This document shows, piece after piece, positions 1 through 11,200 of a stretch of DNA of 64,000 nt. The DNA lies in the NCBI GenBank assembly GCA_035582835.1, contig JAYKAV010000289.1, positions 1,630,583 to 1,694,582 on the forward strand, given 5' to 3'. Below the pieces are notes generated by a model. The model searched no databases. It saw nothing but the letters and a program-made list of their open reading frames with translations, and was not told the origin of the DNA. Each line of letters starts with the position of its first letter. The stretch's first letter is position 1. A program made the translations under genes and the position numbers. The DNA comes from Phoebastria nigripes (Eukaryota > Chordata > Aves > Procellariiformes > Diomedeidae).

Positions 1-3000
1 ATCCAGTGCTAGCACAGCCTTGGTGGCCAGAAAAGGAACACAGTGAAAGCATTTACCTAGATTTAAAATCTATGTGCTCAAGAAAGCTATTGAGAGGAGA
101 TTATAGCTTCAGGAAACCCAGGATCACATCTGTAGGAATCTGGTTTTCAAAGAAATACCTGAGTATTGAGAAAGCTTAGTGGTCCTGATAACATTTGTGG
201 GGCTGCAGGTGTAAAAGGCTAGTGAAACTAGCTTTCACATTCACGGCTTTTCAGCCCAAACAACCAAAAAGCAGATCACTGTTGGTCATGGAATCTGTTC
301 ACAGCCTTCTATATCACAGTAATTCACTGAGGTGGGACTTGTGCACCTGCAGAACAGGAGCGTGGCCATTCCTGTCTTCTCAGGCTCACCAGGAAACCAC
401 CATGGTACCGAATGCACACCAGAACCCATGCACAGAGGACAACAGAACCACCTTGTAGTTTCCCCTCAGAAGATATTTCTAACTGCAGAAAACACTCTTC
501 CTGGAATCCCAGTGCTTTTCCAGCATCTCCTTTAATTGGTTTGGTAGAAGCCTTTGGAACTATATGCTGCTTGCTTATATGTGTAGATATACTGGCTGAT
601 GATGGCTGAATCTCAATACTTATGGCCAGGATATATTACGCTATCAGAGCAACTCTGCTAGGAAGCCAGCTGGAGAATGAGGGCTGGCTTGGGAGCTCTC
701 CATCATCAGATAATAGCTTGAGCTCCATAAAATCTCTTTTTAGCATGAAGTTCCATTTCTGGAGCACAGCAAATCCATGGACAATTGCTTGTTCCATCAT
801 GGAAGTCAAAACATTTTATCCTTTCAAAATCAAATTTTATTTCCTTTGAGTCCCTGTACAGCATCCTGAGCCCATGTCATTTGTTTCCTTCATTGTGACT
901 CTCCCAGTAGGATAAAGTAGAAAGAGAGAAGATGAGGTATCATTTGAACAGAGAATTTTCGTTGCTCTTCCTACTGATGAAGAAAAAACACTCGCTGCTA
1001 TTAGAGGGGCTCATCAGCAGGGAGACAGTCCAGCAGCTGGTTCCCCAAACACCACAGCTGGAAAACTCTGGCTGGGCCAGCAATATCAGAAGTGCACAGC
1101 TCAGCACTGGTTTCCTGTCAAGGAAGAAGAAATCTCCTGCCTTTCCCCCTCTCCATCACCAGTTAAGATCAGGTCAATCAGTGCTTTGTAAAATAAACAG
1201 TATACACGGTAGAGGCAAACTGTCCTGATATTACTGTCATCTACGGGGCTGAGGGTGTTTGCCAGGTAATTGGGAGTCTTCGTGGCCTTTGAGCAACAGA
1301 GGGGATCTTGGTGCATGACCAGGGGCTGAGTCTCCGGGAGCTGGGCAGCACGGAGCAGTGACCTTCACCGTGCAAGAGTAGGGGAGAGAAAGAAGGCGGC
1401 GAAGATGCAGCTCATAACAAAGTAAAAAAACCTAATGAGCTGCACAAACTGGCATAGGGCCAGCCCTGAAAAAATCATTAACATGGTCAGGTTAAGGAGA
1501 GCTCTATTAAAGTGTCTATCAAAACCCTTGCTCTCAAATGGATTTATTGGATGAGAAGGAGAAGCTGGGGTCCAGAGTAAATACAATAATAATGGGCCTG
1601 GCCTCTCTGTGCCAACAATGCCTAGTTACTGGAAAAGCTCTGTGAGATGGAGCGATTTGCCGGAAAATGGGAGAAATGGAATTTAGAATCAGACCCTGGG
1701 AAATGCTGAGACTCAGATCTTCCAAAACAACCCAGCAGCTAGGGAGGCAAGCCTGGATGAGGACAGAAGCAGGTTGCTGCTCTGAAAACCTCCTGAGCTC
1801 GTGGCTTATGGNGAAGATCCCACCCCTTGGGGAAAGAGGAGCTGCTCTGACTTATGCCAGCTACTATAACATGAGGTGAGCTGCTCCAGGGGCTGGGAAC
1901 CCAAGGAGTTGGGCCAAGGTTGGCACAGCTCAGGAGCTGGGCACAAGCAGCAAGGACCGGTGCAGGTTACACTGGAATTTTTGAACAAGTACAATTTTTG
2001 AACAATTCATTACAACAGGTATCAAAGGCTATTTAAATGAATATGGTGGCACTTGAAGATCAAAACAAACCTAACCGACTGGAGGAAACATCCTTGTTCC
2101 TCCAGGGTTTGTGTCTAAAGGAACCCAGACCTGACTGTTCTCCTGCTTGGGTTTGCAAGCACCTAAGTCCAGCATGCTTCAGTGTTCTTGCTCCTTATTT
2201 ATATCAGCACGTGGAAGAGAAAACTCATACACATGGATCTGGTTTCCTCCTGGACTCCCACTGTTTGCCCAGTCCTGCTGGACTCCCTCTGTGTTCGGAG
2301 TCAGAGGGCTGCAGTGATCTTTGATGACTGGATTCACAATATGCTGCTTCAAGAGCTGAAACTCAATTCCTTTTACACTTAACCTCAAAAGTTTTCATGA
2401 ATGACATGCAGCAAAACCTGCCTCAGGGAGGACCCGAGGGGACAGCAAACATCAGTTGCCTAATAGGGCTGACTCTTTAGTTATATTTATTTATTTTATC
2501 TGTATTTTTAATAAACTGAGGACCTGAAGGATGTTTCAAGACAGTCACATGGATGGAATCATGGATGGAGGGCTGGGTTGCTGAGCACATCTCGTCTGAC
2601 TAAATGGGGGCCAGCAGCACGGCTTCACTAACGAAGCCGCAGAAGAGAATCTCAACCACGGGAAGAGGCGTGCACAAACCTCCAGGTGGGGGTCAGTCCA
2701 CAGCAACGTTCAGATGGGGACGGGGCGGGGAGCTGGACCCAGCCACATGCCCTTCTGCTTCCCCTTGGTTATTCCCAAGTGCTCTGGGGAAAGGATTAGC
2801 GGGAGAGAGAGGTAAGCCTCCTGCTGCCCTAATTGCTTCCTTTTCCTTACAGACACAGGCACAACTCTCCTTTAAGACTTTAAGGTGCATTTCAGCCTAC
2901 AGTGACACAGGGGCAGCGGACACAGATCAGATCACTCAACGAAGCAGCAGAGCCTGAGAAAAGCCAGGGCTCAGACACCAGGCAGGATAAGTGCTGTTGC

Positions 3001-5899
3001 AAACAGCAGCACCCTTGCCGGCAGGAGGGTCTCATCTGCACAGCGTGAGGATCATGGTCTGACCACCAGCTCTCACGATGTCTGAGCCCAGCACAGGNCA
3101 GGAACTTTGGTTAATTAGGTCTGTCCTCTCATCAGGTGTAATGCCTGTCCAGTAAGCAGCGGATACCGTGCAGGACACGGGAAACAACATTGCCTGCAGT
3201 GAAAGAAATCCTAATAATAAGCAAGATCCTCATCTGTGCTTGAGCATGAGCCCTGCTCCTCTGCCTGCTCCCACCCAGCATGGCAGGGTGAGGATACTGT
3301 GCCTGGTCTGCAGTGACTATTCCTGCGTCGTATTAGGGCCGAGCTGACACCTAGCAAAGCTGCTGTGAGTCTTGATGTCAATTTTAATGCCTTATGTACC
3401 AGATCACCTGGTGCTAAATCAGGAGATAATCTGAAACTTGAGAAATATTTCAGTGTCTCAAACTTTAAGCACATGAACAAGTCCCAGGATACCTAAAGTT
3501 AATTCTACGCATGAGTGTTTTCTACAGGAAGGATGGATTTAAGCATGTGGTTAAATGTTTTCCTGAATCAGAACCCTCAATGGTAAAGAATGAAGAGACA
3601 TTATTGGAGATGCAGTTTATACCTAACACTTGGCACATTAGGCAGCACTCATGTGGTTAAAACACACTTTTTCATTAAAAATTATAATCGGGGAAAAACA
3701 AATTAGAGCCAAAATGAAATAGGCTTTTTATTTTTCCCCTTTTACCAAGAGATTATATATTTCCCAAACACAATTTCTCTAATCCATATCTAATGCATTA
3801 GAGGCTTTCTGCTATTTTGCTCTAGACAAACAAATTTCCCACCCAGTGTGGGATCACAGCCCTGTTCCAGAGAGAAAAACAAGTCATAATAACACAGAGG
3901 CCACTAAAGAAAAATGTTAAAATAATTAAAATATGAAAGAAGCTGCTGTCTTCCTGGGATTTCAATTTCAGAGGTGCCTGAGGGGAGGGGGTTGGATATC
4001 TCACACTGATACACTGTTTGATAAAGTGTGATAAAGACTTAGAAAAATTGGCAGATTAAACCGAAATAAAAGCTGCGGATGTTTGGATTCAGAAAGCTAT
4101 TAAAAGCAGTGTGATTGAGCAGCAAGAAGCTTCTCTTTTATGCAAGAATGCACCGGAGTGGGATGTTTGCTGCACTGATGTCAAGGAGATCAAAAGAGTT
4201 GTTTTTGTTAGTGGCACTAACTGTTTTTTTGGCTGCTGGCTTGGATGTGCAATTTGAAGCCTCCAGGATCGTGCTGCGCAGTGATGCAGCCGTACGATGG
4301 GACCAAAGCTCCAGGAGAGCCGTATGGTCATTTCCTAATGGGATGCCTTTGTTCAGAAGTGCTTCAAAACCCATTTGAGGCAGGTGTANGTCGAAGATGC
4401 CAACTTGCACAGCACCGAGATGGCTCACCCAAGTATCTACCTTCTTAAGGACTCTTTCCCTCAAAACTTCTTGGAGGTTTTGCCTCCGTTCAATTGCCTC
4501 CAAAACAACAGCCCTTTTTGAAGCTGGTTCGAACTCATGCCGTCAGGGTGCTGCCTAAAACTGGAAGAACAATTTGATAGATCATTCTTTACATCCCTTA
4601 TTAGTTAACTAGCCATTTGTCTTTAAGGTGGACAAGGGTGTGTACCCAGATGAATGCCTTCATTTCCATGTAAAACTGCAGGTTGGNTTACAGACTGGAG
4701 GGTTAAACCATGAAAAAGTGAATGATCTGATAACTAATCAGAAGTTGTGAAGTTGTGACTGCCTGATTGATCTTGCAGCTCAAATAACTGATAACAAACT
4801 AAGTGGCTACTCACAACCAAACAGCCCACAGACCAGCCAGAGACTGAAATATGTTTGCAATGAGCGTGTTTGTCAAACAGCCACGAAGAGCAAAGACGTT
4901 TGTAGAATTAGAAGCAGTGATGATAGGGTCCATCCTCCAGCAAACTCCAAAAAGGGCAAAACACAGCATTAAAAACTGTGGCAAGCAGCTGAAGCAACAG
5001 TTGTGCTGACAACTGTGCCCACAAGGAGACCTGATGCTGTGAGAGAGCCATTTTGCATCCGACTGCCAAGCAGCAACACGCAGGCAGATTGCTCTGCCCG
5101 CGCCTGAGATTGCATTGCCTCCAAGGGCGATGGTGGCCTCATGCAACACCTCAGCAGTCAGCTATCCCTGGCAGGGCGCATCCCAACACCGGGCATCGTG
5201 GCCAGCCTGGATGGGTGCTGCGAGGAGATGAGCCTGCCCCCGGTCCAGGGCAGGCAGAGGAGCCACCTTGCTCTGCGAGAAGGTTGGGGTTAGGTCTTGG
5301 CTGTACGGGCACACTTACTTGCTGTCTTCCTAAATACTGGAGTCATAAAAATGTGATCTGTAGTTTATCTGTAACAAAAAATCAAAGTAAGCACGGATTC
5401 AGGAGCAGCACGGGTCACACACACAAGCAGATTTTAAGTTTACAGCAAGTCTTGCTACTTTTCTCTCTCCCTCTCCCTGCTCCAGCCCAGACTACTCTCT
5501 TTTTTTTCCCAATTGCCTCTGTCTGGCAGCTTTATATTGGTGACCTGAGGGTGCAAATTAGATGTTTGAAAATACAGCAGTTAAATCAACAACTCTGAAG
5601 TGTAATAGAGGTCAGGATAGTTTGCTTCCAACTCAGTAGCTCAGTTTCTGCTTTGGTTCATGCTATCTGCATTTTGCAAAGTCCCTTGATTTCTGAAGAG
5701 GGTGAAAATCCTCTTCCATTCAAACCTCCNGGAGTTTTCTCCCTATTTATTTTTAGGCTTCTAAAAAGAGGCAGTGGTTCCCTTGGTTCATTCACTGTAA
5801 TTTTCTGGAACAGGCTCCCAGTCTGGCCTGTGTCCTTTGCCCTGGAGCTCTTCTCCTAAATCTATCTGTCACTGTGACTGGGCAAAGGAACACATTTTT
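1..5899. other. Single-copy non-coding stretch, nothing recognised
   Basis: I see no gene, RNA gene or recognisable transposon in this stretch. Open frames are short, overlap on both strands and have no recognisable domain. The longest (5053-5598, plus strand, 181 codons) is rich in A, P, R, G and Q in its first half and then loses any compositional consistency, as expected of chance reading through a locally GC-rich patch. An AATAAA hexamer lies at about 2508-2513 in an AT-rich patch, but nothing upstream suggests a transcript end. Single ambiguous bases occur at 1812, 3098, 4389, 4687 and 5730. A short untranslated exon cannot be excluded by eye. Confidence 0.6.
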
Positions 5900-6260
5900 C
5901 CCTGAATTTTTGGTCTGTCCTGCTGCCAGTCAGTCAGAGCGTCTGGTCCGATTACATCTTGTCTGTCTTTAATGGGCTCGTTAACATTTGGATAAGCTCG
6001 CGTGTTCTGCTGACAAAACACCCCCATAGCGCTAAATAAACACCACGAATCAGGAGAACCATAACCAAGAGCTGCAGAATGGGGCTTCAGGGGAAATATT
6101 TCACGATAATATCTNAGCCTTGTAATTGAAGGCTGACTAGCGTGGGGGAAGGAGCGATTCAGCTCCACTATCATACACTCGAGACTTGATTCATTTGTCT
6201 TGATTAGCAAAAGTTTAACTATCGCATGCCTTTAATTAGCAGCTTTCTCAGAAGACTCAT
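5900..6260. promoter_or_regulatory. Candidate conserved non-coding (enhancer-like) block
   Basis: This block contains no recognisable repeat and is dense in short motifs typical of developmental enhancers. It has a TAATTA homeodomain core at 6233-6238, further TAAT and TGATTAG cores, and a forkhead-like AAATAAACA near 6034-6042. It also keeps several CpGs (GCTCGCG, AGCGCTAA, ACTCGAG) that would usually decay in neutral vertebrate DNA. There is one ambiguous base at 6115. The regulatory call is inference from texture only; sequence conservation in other birds would decide it. Confidence 0.25.
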
Positions 6261-7390
6261 TGGCGTGAACAACCAGGGCCAGACAGAAATGAAGGCTGGA
6301 CTGGGGGGAGGCAGCTCTGTGTGGTCCGTTCGGAGGAAATCTTGGGCGACAGTCACTCAGGTCGGCAGCAGAGGGAATGAGAACAGTCTTTAGACTGAAT
6401 AGTGCTTTGCAGCACTGATGTCCGCGTAGCAGAGGAATAGTGCTGTAAAACAGGCATCTGCTCTGTCTTGGGGAAGAGGGATGTGAGCACTATTAGAGAC
6501 TCTGGAAGACAGAGGTTACCCTTGCAATGCGTAAGCATGCCAAGGTAGTGGTGCTAGCCAGCATCACATTGACGCAGGTGGTTGCAATATAAGACTAAGA
6601 CCTTTGGTTTCAGTCCCTTAATTTTTTTATTATGCATAGTTAAAGTGCCTGCTGCTTGGGGGGGTGAGAATAGTGAAAGCTGCTACCTACAAGGTGTCTT
6701 AAGCCCCCAAGAGCAGGTGGGGCTCAAATAACCCAAAGAAAAGAGAAATTGTGAGCATGATTTGCTAAGTGAGTCTAACAGGTACTTTTGAAGAGGTACA
6801 CTTTGAAGAAGGGGCGGCTTGGGGTGTGGATTGATTTGCTCTCAATCCTTTCTCAGTCACTTTGTGCAGGAGGAGGGTTGTATACAGATATTGCTAAATA
6901 CTGGCACTGCTCCACAGCACTGGTATCGACAAATGGCACAGGGCCAGNGTCAGATGACACCTTAACCAGAAGTTAAAGCTCTTTGGAGAGGTCTGGTGCG
7001 GTGTTTTGGATGTGCAGAGCTGAGTGTGCTGCTGCTCTCTTGGAGGGCAGGGAAATGACATAAAGGGAATTTAGGGAAGGTCATCAGTGACTTTGGGNTG
7101 CTTTTGTGTGTGGTCCTTTGGTTTCAAAGAGGTTTCTGTTAGGAGATTATGGAGCACCCCAACCCTCATTGGGACCTTTGTTCTCTCTTTTGTCAGACAG
7201 CCACAAATTTAAACCCATACAAGCTGTTCCATCCAAAATCGTTGGCCCTCATGCAAACAAGGCCATTAAATAGAGAAAAAGACAAATGATGCTAGTGGGC
7301 ATGGGCTTCATTCTGTCTCAGAAAGCTACATCTTTTGATGGCTGAGTGATCCCACATGGACCTTGGAAAGGTCTGGGCTATTANAGAGAG
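6261..7390. other. Non-coding stretch, nothing recognised
   Basis: No gene, RNA or known repeat is visible. The open frames are below 65 codons and lack any domain. Ambiguous bases at 6948, 7098 and 7384 point to unresolved assembly positions. A G-rich patch at about 6658-6664 is too short to matter. Confidence 0.55.
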
Positions 7391-7925
7391 TAAAGAAGTC
7401 CTCACTTTACTTCTCCTATCCTCTGTCTATTTCTTTTCTCTCCCTCCTTCTTTCCCATATTCCACCTTCCCATAAACTTTCCCTAATTTCTCATCTTTCA
7501 GTCTGTGTATCCTGGAGGCAGAATACTTTTTTTCAGACAGGATCCCTGGACTTCTAAATCTTTTTATTTTACTTCAGATTCTTTCTGATCACCTCCTGGC
7601 TGAGTGTGCGCACACATGCACACATATGCATTTGTATGTGTCTCTGATAACATTTTCTTCCCTTTTCCTTCTTTGAGTTCGCTAGTCCTATTTCCATCAA
7701 TCTTGAGAGGAAATGTATGCTTCGTTCCCCCTATTCCTCTTCTTCCATCAATCCAGAATAATAAACAGCTCAGATTTCCTATATCTCTGATTACTTTTCC
7801 AGGAGATTTTGCCTTCTAGAGGAGCTGTATTTTCTCTTTTTTTTTTCCTCTGTTTTTTTTTTTTTTTTTTTCGCTTTCCTTTCAAAGGAATCATCCTTTT
7901 CCTCCCTTGGTCCCTGGCTTCTCCT
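7391..7925. repeat. Pyrimidine-rich tract with poly-T runs
   Basis: For about 530 bases the plus strand is dominated by C and T, with long TCC/CTT/TTTC stretches. It ends in T runs at 7837-7846 and 7853-7871 (19 T). It is not a clean microsatellite but a degenerate polypurine/polypyrimidine region, which can form triplex DNA in principle. The short open frames here (rich in S, F, L and P) simply reflect the TCN/TTT composition and are not genes. An alternating purine/pyrimidine segment at 7604-7631 interrupts it. Confidence 0.75.
7604..7631. repeat. 28-nt alternating purine/pyrimidine tract (Z-DNA-prone)
   Basis: Every base from 7604 to 7631 alternates purine and pyrimidine. The first twelve bases (GTGTGCGCACAC) form a perfect palindrome, followed by mixed CA and TA/GC steps. 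Alternating GT/AC and GC steps are the classic sequence class that adopts left-handed Z-DNA under negative supercoiling. No gene is associated with it. Confidence 0.7.
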
Positions 7926-7959
7926 CCAGTGTTTTATTCAGGCTATGGATGATTGTCTC

Positions 7960-8290
7960 TGTACACTCCTTTTATGCTATGAAATGAATTGCTAATGCAA
8001 CCCCTGCCGGGAGAAGCATAGTCTGATCTTGTCCTAAATAGGCCCCTGTTTGCAGGGGATGATGTATAAATGTATAGACTGCATCATTATATATTCACTT
8101 AGCGGAACACAGGCCTCGAAAGAGGCCTCTGCTTATTCCATAAATGAATTCCTGGGGAGAGGAGATGCATCCAGCCTGAAGGTGCCTTGAAGTCCATTCC
8201 TGCTCCCCCCGGCATGGCTGCTCAACGAAGCCCCGCATCAACCGAATGCATATTCATTGCGACAAGATCTGGAAAGGTGAGGGGAAACGA
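7960..8290. promoter_or_regulatory. Candidate conserved block with two perfect short hairpins
   Basis: This repeat-free block has two perfect local hairpins. One is CCCCTG-TTTG-CAGGGG at 8043-8058 (6-bp stem). The other is AGGCCTC-GAAA-GAGGCCT at 8111-8128 (7-bp stem closed by a GAAA tetraloop of the GNRA class). Between them is an AT-rich segment with TATAAATGTATA and ATTATATATTCAC, and the 3' part retains several CpGs. It reads like conserved non-coding DNA, but no gene or known RNA family could be assigned. The stems are too short for a microRNA precursor. Confidence 0.25.
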
Positions 8291-11200
8291 GCCCCTCACC
8301 TCTGCACGGCCATGTCATCCGCAGGGGCTGCAGCATGATGTTCATGCCAGATATGCGTCCTCCTTGCCAAGGTGCCTTTCTATGAGCTCGCTGGCAGATG
8401 GGAAGCCCTTGCTCAGAGCACCTCCAGGTACCATCACCTTTGCAGCCCTCCGGGCTGGGGGAAACATCCAGGTCTGGTGGGGTGGCAGGGGTAGATTTAG
8501 GGCTCTGAAACCTGCAGATTAGACCCCTGCCAAATGGCTGAACTGCCTGGGGGGATGCAGCGCTGATCCCTCTTCTTGCAGCAAAATGCACTAGCAGGGC
8601 TTGAGCAGGATGCAATCCAAAAACTTCTGTTGAACACAATGGTAAGATTTCCCCTGAGCTGCTTATGGTTTTATATAAACTCTGAGAATAAGAGAGGCTG
8701 AATAGGATATAAGAGACCTTCTTTCAGCCCCAAGATCTACCACAGTCATCCTGCCTGGTCCTGGCACAGACCCAGAACTGCCCCATTGGTTATATCCTAA
8801 CCCATGGCCAGGATGGCAGTGGAGACACTGCAGTGTCTGTAGGATGCTTCTTGGAGGAGCACTGGACAGTTTCCAGCCAGATCCTGCTATGGTGTTGGCT
8901 TGGATTGTATTTTCTGGCATAAAGGAAAAAAAAATAAAACTAGGTTTTCCCTTGTTTCATTTTATTGTTTCCTTCTGGACTAGGCTTTGGTCTTTTCCTA
9001 GAAAAACCCTAAATTGTCCTATTAAGTCAAGTCAACCATAAGGCAACACGTAGCACAGCCTCTGAGTGTAGCTTGTTGTTCTGCTACTATCCAGCCTGGC
9101 TCAGTTTCGCCTGAGTTCACTCTTATCTGAGCTAAACCCCGATCCTGTGAATAATCTCTGTCTTCCTCCCCCTCAGTATAGCCTGAGCATAGAATTACTT
9201 GAAGCTCCTGTAATGTGCTGCTTGTGTTTGCAGTAAAACCACTTGCTAATGGGCAAGGTTCATGCTATTTCCATTTGTGTTAGTCAGACTCCTGGGGCAT
9301 ACAACCTTTTTTTTTTTTAAAAAAACCTCTGCATATTTTAAAGTGTAAACAGAACCTGGTGTTTTATTAAATAAATGTGACAATTGCAATAACGTTTTGC
9401 AGATTACAAGAGAAGGAACTTAAGGGAAACATTTCCAGAACCTCAGCACTGTGTATTTTGCTGATGCTTAAATAAACTCTTCTTTGTTACTACTGTTCTT
9501 TCTGTGGTGCTGTTAGTTTGATGCTACTTGAAAACCTTAAATGCCTAGAAAATCCTTCTGCTAGACAGGGATGTTCCTTCCTACCTTCTAGTCTGCCCAG
9601 AAACCTCTCAATTCCCTCAGTATCTTTGCACTCGGGCAGAGATCTCCAGCTTTTGCAACTCTTAGCTTTTGCCTATGAGTCAGCAACTCCCTGGACTCAT
9701 ATTAACAACCCAAATGAACAGTGGCACAATTGAGACCTTATGCCTAGGTCCCTATCATGCTGCTGCTATCACCCAGGCAAAGCTCAGTTTGACTCAGCCA
9801 GTGTGGTGACGGCGTGTTCAGTCCTGGCATATGAATAAAAAACCTGATCAGCCCAAGTCCCCTGGCCCTCCTCAATATTGCAAGAGCAGGAAAAAATTCT
9901 CCAAGTGGGAGGCATCTAACCACCTTTTAGCTAAGGTTTAATGTGAAATCAAATGAAGGCTATCTCACCTCCTTAAAGCCACACATAAAGCAGAAAGACA
10001 ACTAGACTGAAGTTATAAACCCAGCTTTTCTGCAGAGAAAGCAATCCCCTTCCCAGTCAGTCCCTGGAGCTCATCCCACCCCTGCTTGCAATGCAAACCT
10101 AGGCCACCTGAAGCACCTCCCTTTTACAGTGTCCCACCTCTCCAGCTGCTTTCACTCTGCTGCAGCCCTGCTAGCAATGAGGGCAATGAGGGCAATTTTT
10201 CCTGGCTGGTGGAAAGGGGTTAACCCTTTCTCTGCCAGTGCCAGGAGGAACTCATGGCCACCAATGAGGAACTGTGTGGTCTCTCCTGCCTGAGTCTTAA
10301 GTCTCAGCTTTCCCACAGTGACTCTAGCTTTTAATTGTGTGCAGTGAGTAACTCTCTCTGAGCTCCTTCCTTGAAATGTCCATTCCCCATCCCCAAGTAG
10401 TGTAAAAGAAAGAAGAAAACACCCTTGCTTTAATCCCTGGGTCATTTCTGCTGCTTTAAAGATGTTTCTGCTTTCTGTCTGGACTCACAAAAAGCATCAT
10501 TAAGCTGTTCAATAGAATGCAAAAATGTATGGAAGCTAAAGCCTCCTGCACTGAGGTCAGGGTGCTCCTCTTTTCTACCAAGACCGAGGCTGGAGCAGGC
10601 ATATCGCAGGGCTGCTGGCACTGCTGACAGTGGGGGAGAGCCAGGTGTGCTGCGCAGGAGCCCCGTGGTGATGTGATGTGACAGCTCTAAACCTTCTCTG
10701 CGCAGCCCATCAATCTGGCTGATGCGTGTGCACCTGATGGCAGCCGAGCTCCNTGAGCACATACGGGAAGGAGAGTGAGTGGGATCAGGGCAGACCCCAA
10801 ACTCTCCAGCACTGCCCTCTGAAATGTCAAGTGTGAGGAGACAAGGGCTCAACCTAAGCAGCAAGCGTCTGCCTGCAGCTCTTCTGCCATAGACACACTG
10901 CTGCCAGTCCTGAGCCACATCTTTCTTTTTTTAAGCATGCTTAAATATTAAATTTAACCATGAATAAAAAAACCTCATTAGGTGTGCAACTGGATCTTAG
11001 CATCAAGTAAATCATTTGTATAGACACTATAAGTCCATAGATGCTGATGGAGGGGAGAAGGAACAGGAGACAGCATGCAGAGTAACTGCAGAAACATGGG
11101 CCTGCAAGTCACTTCCACCGTTGTGAATAGCTGTTTGACTCCCAGCCTTCAGTGGGCAGAAACAACTCTGACTGCAGGTCGCACACCTGCTGCAGGCAAT

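Noticed and set aside
4515..4545. tRNA-like GGTTCGAAC word
   Set aside because: The flanking bases do not form a T-arm stem and no acceptor or anticodon arm is present.
5053..5598. 181-codon plus-strand open frame
   Set aside because: Low-complexity first half and unrelated second half, no recognisable motif, and no splice context.
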